Source: an uncultured Clostridium sp.
GTDB lineage: Bacteria; Bacillota_I; Bacilli_A; RF39; UBA660
Assembly: GCA_945788325.1 (NCBI GenBank)
Contig: CALZLL010000010.1
Coordinates: forward strand, 1-19,564
Direction of reading: 5' to 3'
Length of the DNA stretch: 19,564 nt
Shown here piece by piece: positions 1 to 6,299 of the stretch (the first letter of the stretch is position 1; the number at the start of each line of letters is the position of its first letter). The notes under the pieces were generated by a model. It searched no databases. It was given only the letters and a program-made list of their open reading frames with translations, and had not been told where the DNA came from. A program made the translations under genes and the position numbers.

Positions 1-1061
1 CTTTAAATTTTAATAAAAATATAAATATATTTATAGGAAATAATGCTCAAGGAAAAACCAATGTATTAGAAAGTATCTATTTTCTTGCAATTACAAGATC
101 ACATAGAACACACAATGAGATGAATTTAGTAAAAAGTGAAGAATTGTATACTAAGGTGTCTGGTTTGTATGATGATGATACTAATACAGCTCATACTTTG
201 TCTATTTTACTTAATGCTAAAGGTAAAAAAGTATCAGTAGATAATATACCTCAAAAGAAAATAAGTAATTATCTATCCAGACTTAATGTTATTATGTTTT
301 GCCCAGATGACTTAGAAATAGTCAAAGGGTCTCCAAGCGTTAGAAGAAGATTTTTAAATATAGAACTTTCACAATTTAGAAATGATTACGTTCTTTTACT
401 TAAGGAATATAATCAAATATTAAAACAGAGAAATGAGTATTTAAAGCAAAAGAATAATGCAAAGTTTGATAGAACTTATTTTAATATTATTACTGAAAAG
501 TTAGTGTCTAAAAACATTGATATAATAAAGATAAGGTATTCATTTATTAATAAAATAAATGAGTCTTTGCAATGTGTTTTTGATAGTGTTGCAGGAATGG
601 GTAATTTAAAGATAAAATATAAAAGTTTTATTAATGAAGATGATTTAAATGATAGTGATTTAAAAAATTTAATTCTAAATAGGTATAATGACTTATTTAT
701 GAATGAATTACTTCAAAAAACAACTCTTTTAGGTTGTCATAAAGATGATTTTAAGTTGTTTTTAGATGGACAAGATGTCACTGAATTTTGTTCTCAAGGG
801 CAGCAAAGATTATCTATCTTAAGTTTAAAACTTGCAGAAATAGAAGTTTTTATTAAAGAAAAGAAAACAAAACCAATTATTTTGCTTGATGATATTTTTA
901 GTGAACTTGATGACGTAAAGAAAAATAACATTATTAAATATTTTAAAGATGATATTCAAATATTCATTACTACTACTGACATTAAAGATATAAATGAAAA
1001 ATTAAAAGAAAAATCTGATATCTACGTTGTGGATAAAGGAACGTTTACAAAGGAGGAATAG
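1..1061 (+). CDS. recF: DNA replication and repair protein RecF, 5' end cut by window
   Basis: RecF is an SMC-like ATPase that binds gapped or stalled-fork DNA and helps RecO and RecR load RecA. The reading frame is open from base 3, upstream of the first ATG at 120, so the gene begins before the window; about 20 N-terminal residues of a protein of usual length near 370 are missing. The Walker A motif GNNAQGKT is encoded at 36-59, which shows that the ATG at 120 is internal. Further along are the ABC-type signature region FCSQGQQRLS and the Walker B/D-loop PIILLDDIFSELDD, both typical of RecF. The gene ends 3 bases before gyrB, the usual dnaA-dnaN-recF-gyrB-gyrA origin order, so oriC is probably a few kb upstream. 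The gyrB ribosome site lies in its last codons. Confidence 0.95.
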   Translation, partial: LNFNKNINIFIGNNAQGKTNVLESIYFLAITRSHRTHNEMNLVKSEELYTKVSGLYDDDTNTAHTLSILLNAKGKKVSVDNIPQKKISNYLSRLNVIMFCPDDLEIVKGSPSVRRRFLNIELSQFRNDYVLLLKEYNQILKQRNEYLKQKNNAKFDRTYFNIITEKLVSKNIDIIKIRYSFINKINESLQCVFDSVAGMGNLKIKYKSFINEDDLNDSDLKNLILNRYNDLFMNELLQKTTLLGCHKDDFKLFLDGQDVTEFCSQGQQRLSILSLKLAEIEVFIKEKKTKPIILLDDIFSELDDVKKNNIIKYFKDDIQIFITTTDIKDINEKLKEKSDIYVVDKGTFTKEE

Positions 1062-1064
1062 GAT

Positions 1065-2993
1065 ATGGCAGAAAATAATGAACATTATGATGCGTCCGAC
1101 ATACAGGTTTTAGAAGGATTAGAAGCCGTAAGAAAAAGACCTGGTATGTATATTGGTACAACCGATGTTAAAGGACTTCATCACTTAGTATGGGAAATAG
1201 TTGATAACGCGATAGACGAATCTTTAGCAGGTTATTGTAATAACATCGAAATTATTATTAATAAAGATAATTCAATAACAGTAAAAGATGATGGACGTGG
1301 TATTCCAGTTGATGTGCATCCGAAAACTAAAATATCAACGGTAGAAACCGTTTATACGGTACTTCATGCTGGTGGTAAATTTGGTGGTGGTGGATACAAG
1401 GTATCTGGTGGACTACATGGTGTTGGTGCATCAGTTGTTAATGCATTATCACGTTGGGTAGAAGTAACTGTCTATAAAAATAGTAAAATTCATAAAATAA
1501 GATTTGAAAATGGTGGTCATACTACTGAACCATTAACCGTAATAGGAGAGTGTGAAGCTAATAGAACTGGTACTTGGGTAACTTTTAAACCAGATCCAGA
1601 TATATTTGATACGGATATTTATGATTATGATACTTTAAAAGTACGTGTTAGAGAACTTGCTTTCTTAAATAAAGGATTACGTATTACGTTAAGAGATGAC
1701 CGCGATGAAGAAGATACTACTGGTGAAACATTTATATATGAAGGTGGTATATCTGAATATGTTAAATTTATTAATCAAGGAAAAACTCCAATTCATGAAG
1801 ATATTATTCACTTAGAAGGTATTGAAGATAACGTATTTTTTGAAGTTGCTCTTCAATATAATACTGGATATAATGATAATATTTATTCATTTGTTAATAA
1901 CATTAATACACATGATGGTGGTACTCATGAAGAGGGAGTTAAAAGAGCTTTAACAAGGGTTATTAACAATTATGCAAAAAAGACCAACATGTTAAAAGAA
2001 AAGGATGAATCTTTAACCGGAGATGATGTAAAAGAAGGAATTACTATGATCATTTCTTGTAAGCATCCCAATCCACAATTTGAAGGTCAAACAAAGGGAA
2101 GACTTGGTAATTCAGAAGTAAGAAAGTTAGCTGATAAAGTATTTGCAGAAGGTTTTGAAAAGTTTTTACTTGAAAATCCAGATGAAGCTAAAGTAATAGT
2201 AAATAAAGCAATGCTAGCATCTAGGGCAAGACATGCCGCAAGAAAAGCAAGGGAAATAACTCGTAAAAGTGATTTAGCAACAACTAATTTCTTTGGTAAG
2301 TTATCAGATTGTAAAAGTAAAGATCCAAAAGTGTCTGAAATCTTTATAGTCGAGGGAGATTCGGCAGGTGGGTCTGCTAAAAAAGGTAGAGATTCAATGA
2401 CTCAAGCTATTCTTCCTTTAAGAGGTAAGATTTTAAACGTTGAAAAAGCAAGACTAGATAGAGCTTTAGGAAATGAAGAAATAAGAACTATAATAACTGC
2501 ATTTGGAACAGGTATTGGAGATGAATTTGACCTAAGTAAGCTAAGATACGATAAAATAATAATAATGACCGATGCCGACGTTGATGGATCTCACATTAGA
2601 GTGCTTTTACTAACGTTATTCTATAGATTCTTTAGACCAATCGTTGAGGCAGGACACGTTTATGCAGCACAACCTCCATTATTTAGAATAATGCATGGTA
2701 AAACAAGAAAATACGTACTTGACGAGGCTGAAAAAGAAGCCTATTTAGCAACTTTACCAGAAAACGTACGTGCAAGAGCTGAAATAGCACGTATGAAAGG
2801 TCTTGGTGAAATGGATGCTGAAGAATTAAATGAAACCACAATGGATATTGAAAAAAGAGTTTTAAGAAAGATAACGGTAGAGGATTGCGTAGCTGCTGAT
2901 GCAATGTTTAGTAAATTAATGGGTGAAGAAGTAGAACCTAGAAGAGAATTTATTGAGAAAAACGCAATATACGTTAAGAATCTTGATATATAG
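1065..2993 (+). CDS. gyrB: DNA gyrase subunit B
   Basis: GyrB is the ATPase subunit of DNA gyrase, which with GyrA introduces negative supercoils ahead of replication forks. The 642-residue product has normal GyrB length. The GHKL ATPase domain shows VRKRPGMYIG, EIVDNAIDESLAG, DDGRGIPV and the ATP lid GGLHGVGASVVNAL. The TOPRIM domain has EGDSAGGSA with the metal-binding Glu at about residue 430, and DADVDGSH at 503-510. The C-terminal region GLGEMDAEELNETTMD is also characteristic. The ATG at 1065 follows the strong ribosome site AAAGGAGG (1049-1056), inside the end of recF. Only 12 bases separate it from gyrA, so the two are co-transcribed. ParE is the alternative paralogue, but the recF-gyrB-gyrA context makes GyrB very likely. 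Confidence 0.97.
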   Translation: MAENNEHYDASDIQVLEGLEAVRKRPGMYIGTTDVKGLHHLVWEIVDNAIDESLAGYCNNIEIIINKDNSITVKDDGRGIPVDVHPKTKISTVETVYTVLHAGGKFGGGGYKVSGGLHGVGASVVNALSRWVEVTVYKNSKIHKIRFENGGHTTEPLTVIGECEANRTGTWVTFKPDPDIFDTDIYDYDTLKVRVRELAFLNKGLRITLRDDRDEEDTTGETFIYEGGISEYVKFINQGKTPIHEDIIHLEGIEDNVFFEVALQYNTGYNDNIYSFVNNINTHDGGTHEEGVKRALTRVINNYAKKTNMLKEKDESLTGDDVKEGITMIISCKHPNPQFEGQTKGRLGNSEVRKLADKVFAEGFEKFLLENPDEAKVIVNKAMLASRARHAARKAREITRKSDLATTNFFGKLSDCKSKDPKVSEIFIVEGDSAGGSAKKGRDSMTQAILPLRGKILNVEKARLDRALGNEEIRTIITAFGTGIGDEFDLSKLRYDKIIIMTDADVDGSHIRVLLLTLFYRFFRPIVEAGHVYAAQPPLFRIMHGKTRKYVLDEAEKEAYLATLPENVRARAEIARMKGLGEMDAEELNETTMDIEKRVLRKITVEDCVAADAMFSKLMGEEVEPRREFIEKNAIYVKNLDI

Positions 2994-3005
2994 GAGGTGT
3001 GACAA

Positions 3006-5546
3006 ATGAATGAAGAGAAAAATAATCAAACAGAAGAAATAAAAGAAAACGAATTTGGTGGAACTTTTCATGAAAGAGATAGTCATGCTGAAAATGATAT
3101 TGTAACAGAAATATCTGACTCATTTCTTGATTATTCAATGAGTGTTATCACATCTCGTGCCATACCAGATTTAAGGGATGGTTTAAAACCTGTTCACAGA
3201 AGAATATTATGGTCAATGTTTGAAGAAGGTAATACTCCAGATAAACCTCATAAAAAATCAGCTACTACGGTTGGTTACGTTATGGGACATTATCATCCAC
3301 ACGGTGATTCTTCTATATATGATGCCATGGTAAGACTTGCTCAAGATTTTAACCAAAGATACATGATGGTTGATGGACATGGTAACTTTGGTAACATTGA
3401 AGGTGATGGAGCAGCAGCGTATCGTTATACTGAGGCCCGTTTATCAAAAATATCACTTGAAATGTTAAGAGATATAAGAAAAGACACGGTTGATATGCAA
3501 CCTAACTTTGATTATACAAGTGAAGAACCTGTTGTTTTACCATCAAGAATACCTAACCTTTTAGTAAATGGTTCTATGGGTATTGCTGTTGGTATGGCAA
3601 CAAATATTCCACCTCATAATTTGGGGGAAGTAATAGATGGATGTGTTGCGTTAATTGATAATCCGGACATTGATGTTAATGGATTAATGAATTATATAAA
3701 AGGACCAGATTTTCCAACCGGTGGTGTTATACTAGGTAATTCAGGGATAAAAAAAGCTTATGAAACCGGTAGAGGTTCAATAACTATTCGTTCAAGAGCT
3801 TCAATAGAAGAGGTTGGAAATCATAGTCAAATAGTAATTACAGAAGTTCCATATGGTTCTAACACAATGGATTTAAAAAACAAAGTTGCAGAATTAGTTC
3901 ATAATAAAACAATTGATGGGATTTCTGATTATCATACAGACTTAAAAGATGGGGTTAAAATAACAATTACCCTTAAGAAGGATGCAAATCCACAAGTAGT
4001 TTTAAATAATTTATATAAACACACTAATTTTCAAATGAATTATGGAATTATATTCTTAGTAATTGATAATGGAACTCCAAAAACACTAGGATTAAAAGAT
4101 ATTTTATCTAAATATATAGATCATCAAAAAGAAGTTATTATTAGAAGAACTAAATATGAATTAAACGAAGATGAAAAAAGAGTTCATATTTTAGAAGGAT
4201 TAAAAATAGCTTTAGATAATATTGATGAAGTAGTAAAAATAATCCGTGGTGCACTAGATGATCAAGATGCAAGAGATAAATTAATGGCTAAATTCGGTCT
4301 TGATGAAATTCAAAGTAATAGCATTCTTGAAATGCGTTTAAGACGTTTAACCGGCTTAGAAAGAGATAAAATTGAAAATGAATTAAATAATTTATTAAAA
4401 GAAATAGAAGAATTAAGAGCAATTCTAGCATCAGAACAAAAAGTTCTTGATATTATTAAGGAAGAAATGCTTGAAATTAAGAAGAAATATGCTGATGAAA
4501 GAAGAACTTCTATTGATATGACTGCCATTGATTTCATCGAAGATGAATCTTTAATACCAGTCGAAGATATAGTTGTTGCATTAACTCATAAAGGTTATGT
4601 TAAGAGAATGGCTAGAGATACATATAAACTACAAAATAAAGGTGGAGTAGGAATAAAGGGTATGTCTACAAACGAGGCAGACTTCGTTGAAATTCTTAAA
4701 TCAGGTAAAACCCATGACCATGTAATGTTCTTTACTAACAAAGGTAAAGTATATAGAATAAAAGGTTATGAAATTCCTGAATTTTCAAGACAATCTAAAG
4801 GATTACCAATAATCAACTTATTACCAATAGAAAAAGATGAAAAAATAAATAGTATATTATTAGATAATGGTAGCGAAGAAAATAAATATTTGGTAGTAGC
4901 AACTAAAAACGGATTAATTAAACGTACAAATGTTTGCGAATTTGAAAATATTAGAAAGAATGGTAAAATAGCGGTAACATTAAAAGAAGATGATGAAGTA
5001 TTATCAGTTCACTTTACTTCAGGACAAGATGATATTGTAATAGCATCTAATAATGGAAGAATGATTAGATTTAATGAAAACGAAATTAGGGTTATGGGAA
5101 GAACTGCAACCGGAGTTAAAGGAATAGAATTATCAGAAAATTGTTATTGTGTAGGTTGTGAAATTGCAAAAGAAGATCAAGATGTTTTAGTAGTAACTGA
5201 GAAAGGTTATGGTAAACGTACTAATATCAATGAATATAGATTAACTCATAGAGGAAGTAAAGGAGTTAAGACGTTAAATATTACTGATAAAAATGGTACG
5301 ATAGTAGCATTTAGAACAATAACAGATGAAAAAGATTTAATGATAATTACAGATCAGGGGATTGTTATAAGAATTTCAGCTGATAAAGTATCAAGAATGA
5401 GCAGAGTTACCCAAGGAGTGAGGTTAATGAACCTAAGAGAAGGGCAAAAGGTAGCTACTGTATCAGTTGTTGAGAAAGAGGAAGAAAGTAAAGAAGAAGT
5501 AGAAGTCAAATTATCAGAAGAAGATAAAAAGGAAACTAATGAATAG
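3006..5546 (+). CDS. gyrA: DNA gyrase subunit A
   Basis: GyrA is the DNA-breaking and rejoining subunit of gyrase. The 846-residue protein starts with a polar extension of about 20 residues relative to E. coli GyrA. The winged-helix breakage domain contains HPHGDSSIYD and AAAYRYTEARLS, with catalytic tyrosine Y141. S102 and D106 align with E. coli S83 and D87 and look like the quinolone-sensitive form. A coiled-coil region follows, then the C-terminal beta-pinwheel with repeated motifs such as KGYVKR, NKGKVYRIKGYEIP and KGLIKRT. The GyrA box is recognisable but loose (QNKGGVGIKG). The last 25 or so residues are very acidic and lysine-rich. The start at 3006 is set by AGGAGGT (2992-2998), which overlaps the gyrB stop. 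The stop codon lies inside a terminator hairpin. Confidence 0.96.
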   Translation: MNEEKNNQTEEIKENEFGGTFHERDSHAENDIVTEISDSFLDYSMSVITSRAIPDLRDGLKPVHRRILWSMFEEGNTPDKPHKKSATTVGYVMGHYHPHGDSSIYDAMVRLAQDFNQRYMMVDGHGNFGNIEGDGAAAYRYTEARLSKISLEMLRDIRKDTVDMQPNFDYTSEEPVVLPSRIPNLLVNGSMGIAVGMATNIPPHNLGEVIDGCVALIDNPDIDVNGLMNYIKGPDFPTGGVILGNSGIKKAYETGRGSITIRSRASIEEVGNHSQIVITEVPYGSNTMDLKNKVAELVHNKTIDGISDYHTDLKDGVKITITLKKDANPQVVLNNLYKHTNFQMNYGIIFLVIDNGTPKTLGLKDILSKYIDHQKEVIIRRTKYELNEDEKRVHILEGLKIALDNIDEVVKIIRGALDDQDARDKLMAKFGLDEIQSNSILEMRLRRLTGLERDKIENELNNLLKEIEELRAILASEQKVLDIIKEEMLEIKKKYADERRTSIDMTAIDFIEDESLIPVEDIVVALTHKGYVKRMARDTYKLQNKGGVGIKGMSTNEADFVEILKSGKTHDHVMFFTNKGKVYRIKGYEIPEFSRQSKGLPIINLLPIEKDEKINSILLDNGSEENKYLVVATKNGLIKRTNVCEFENIRKNGKIAVTLKEDDEVLSVHFTSGQDDIVIASNNGRMIRFNENEIRVMGRTATGVKGIELSENCYCVGCEIAKEDQDVLVVTEKGYGKRTNINEYRLTHRGSKGVKTLNITDKNGTIVAFRTITDEKDLMIITDQGIVIRISADKVSRMSRVTQGVRLMNLREGQKVATVSVVEKEEESKEEVEVKLSEEDKKETNE

Positions 5547-5556
5547 TTTCTTTTTT
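5532..5556 (+). terminator. Intrinsic terminator after gyrA
   Basis: Stem GAAACT (5532-5537) and AGTTTC (5545-5550) with a 7-base loop is followed by six T. Flanking A and T runs can lengthen the stem. The gyrA stop codon (5544-5546) overlaps the right arm. It would end the recF-gyrB-gyrA transcript before the SRP RNA promoter. Confidence 0.75.
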
Positions 5557-5568
5557 ATCAAAAAACTA

Positions 5569-5584
5569 TGTTTCACGTGAAACA
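5569..5584. other. parS site 1 (ParB/Spo0J binding)
   Basis: TGTTTCACGTGAAACA matches the conserved bacterial parS consensus TGTTNCACGTGAAACA. It is the core of a perfect 26-bp palindrome (5564-5589). It lies between the gyrA terminator and the SRP RNA promoter, and is the only site of the seven without a close partner. Confidence 0.92.
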
Positions 5585-5597
5585 TAGTTATTAAAGC

Positions 5598-5626
5598 TTG
5601 AAAAATTTTAAATAATATAATAAAAT
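5598..5626 (+). promoter_or_regulatory. Sigma-A promoter for the SRP RNA
   Basis: TTGAAA (5598-5603) and TAAAAT (5621-5626) are separated by exactly 17 bases. Transcription would start about 7 bases downstream near 5633, which coincides with the first base of the SRP RNA terminal stem. The promoter begins 14 bases after parS site 1. Confidence 0.75.
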
Positions 5627-5632
5627 ATTATT

Positions 5633-5703
5633 GCACAACGGAAAAGTTAGAATCAGGTCAGGGTCGAGAGACAGCAGCCTTAATAGCCTCTTTTCGTGTG
5701 TGC
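5633..5703 (+). ncRNA. ffs: Signal recognition particle RNA, small bacterial type (4.5S-like)
   Basis: SRP RNA binds Ffh and FtsY to target membrane and secreted proteins co-translationally. The domain IV core is clear: CAGG on the 5' side, a stem GTC-GAGA-GAC (5663-5672) capped by a GNRA tetraloop, then AGCAGCC (5673-5679) on the 3' side. The ends pair as GCACA (5633-5637) with TGTGC (5699-5703) and GAAAAG (5641-5646) with CTTTTC (5690-5695), with small bulges between. About 71 bases is shorter than E. coli 4.5S RNA and far shorter than the Alu-containing B. subtilis scRNA. The T-rich tail TTTTATTTTAT after 5703 can serve termination. Position next to tadA and dnaX matches the scr locus of B. 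subtilis. The exact ends are inferred from pairing. Confidence 0.88.
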
Positions 5704-5718
5704 TTTTATTTTATCTAA

Positions 5719-5734
5719 TGTTCCACGTGAAACA
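5719..5734. other. parS site 2
   Basis: TGTTCCACGTGAAACA is identical to the classical B. subtilis parS sequence. It sits in a 32-bp inverted repeat (5711-5742) with a single mismatch, between the SRP RNA 3' end and tadA. It pairs with site 3, start to start 32 bp. Confidence 0.95.
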
Positions 5735-5750
5735 TTAGATAAAAATGGTA

Positions 5751-5766
5751 TGTTCCACGTGGAACA
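5751..5766. other. parS site 3
   Basis: TGTTCCACGTGGAACA is a perfect 16-bp palindromic parS variant. It ends two bases before the tadA ribosome site GAGGT (5769-5773), so bound ParB could touch tadA expression. Confidence 0.9.
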
Positions 5767-5777
5767 TTGAGGTAATT

Positions 5778-6185
5778 ATGGAAAAAAAATATATTGAGTT
5801 AGTTTTAAAAGAAGCTGAAAAAGCATATAATAGTGGTGAAGTTCCAGTTGGAGCTGTAATTATTAAAAATAATAAAATAATTGCAAAAGCACATAATATG
5901 GTAGAAAAGAAAAAAAATTCAATCATGCATGCAGAAATAATAGCAATAACAAAAGCGTCAAAAAAAATAAGAAACTGGAGATTAAATAACTGTGATATGT
6001 ATGTATCATTAGAACCTTGTGATATGTGTAAAGCAGCTATATTATTAAGTAGAATAAATAAAGTTTATTATTTAGTAAAAAAAGATAAAAACATCAATGT
6101 TAATAAAAACAAATTTATATATTTAAGTAACTATGAAAAAAAATCATTAAATTTGATTCAAAATTTTTTTAAAAATAGACGATAA
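5778..6185 (+). CDS. tadA: tRNA-specific adenosine deaminase TadA
   Basis: TadA deaminates A34 to inosine in tRNA-Arg(ACG), letting it read three CGN codons. The 135-residue protein has the zinc deaminase motifs HAE (H51, E53 as proton shuttle) and PCDMC (C81, C84), plus VPVGAVII near the N-terminus. The ATG at 5778 is chosen because GAGGT lies 4 bases upstream. The longer open frame from 5745 would translate parS site 3 and has no ribosome site. The C-terminal third is divergent: the usual DxKxGAxGS stretch is not recognisable and the region is lysine- and asparagine-rich, so the protein is shorter than most TadA (about 150-165). The context beside SRP RNA and dnaX supports TadA over cytidine or guanine deaminases. 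Confidence 0.9.
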   Translation: MEKKYIELVLKEAEKAYNSGEVPVGAVIIKNNKIIAKAHNMVEKKKNSIMHAEIIAITKASKKIRNWRLNNCDMYVSLEPCDMCKAAILLSRINKVYYLVKKDKNINVNKNKFIYLSNYEKKSLNLIQNFFKNRR

Positions 6186-6201
6186 TGTTCCACGTGGAAC
6201 A
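6186..6201. other. parS site 4
   Basis: TGTTCCACGTGGAACA starts on the base directly after the tadA stop codon. It is a perfect palindrome (20 bp with flanks) and pairs with site 5, start to start 35 bp. Confidence 0.9.
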
Positions 6202-6217
6202 TTGAAAATAATAAGTA

Positions 6218-6246
6218 CTATGTTTCACGTGGAACATAGCTTTTTT
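6218..6246 (+). terminator. Probable tadA terminator built on parS site 5
   Basis: CTATG...CATAG arms at 6218-6239 include the parS core and fold in RNA as a 9-bp stem (one G-U pair) with loop ACGU. One C and then six T (6241-6246) follow. This has the form of an intrinsic terminator for the SRP RNA-tadA unit, upstream of the dnaX promoter. Confidence 0.55.
6221..6236. other. parS site 5
   Basis: TGTTTCACGTGGAACA fits TGTTYCACGTGRAACA, one transition from a perfect palindrome. It lies between tadA and dnaX and forms the core of the putative tadA terminator hairpin. Confidence 0.88.
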
Positions 6247-6248
6247 AG

Positions 6249-6277
6249 TTTAAAAAACATCTTTAAAATGTTATAAT
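6249..6277 (+). promoter_or_regulatory. Sigma-A promoter for the dnaX operon
   Basis: TATAAT (6272-6277) is a perfect -10 hexamer. TTTAAA (6249-6254) 17 bases upstream is a partial -35 match. The promoter starts 12 bases after parS site 5 and would give a leader of about 15 bases before the dnaX start. Confidence 0.6.
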
Positions 6278-6299
6278 AATTAAAGAAAGGAGAATGTGT

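Noticed and set aside
120..1061. recF starting at the ATG at 120
   Set aside because: The Walker A motif is encoded upstream at 36-59 in the same open frame, so 120 is an internal methionine and the gene is cut by the window edge.
5745..5777. Longer tadA start at the ATG at 5745
   Set aside because: It would translate parS site 3, has no ribosome site and adds residues unlike TadA; the ATG at 5778 has GAGGT upstream.
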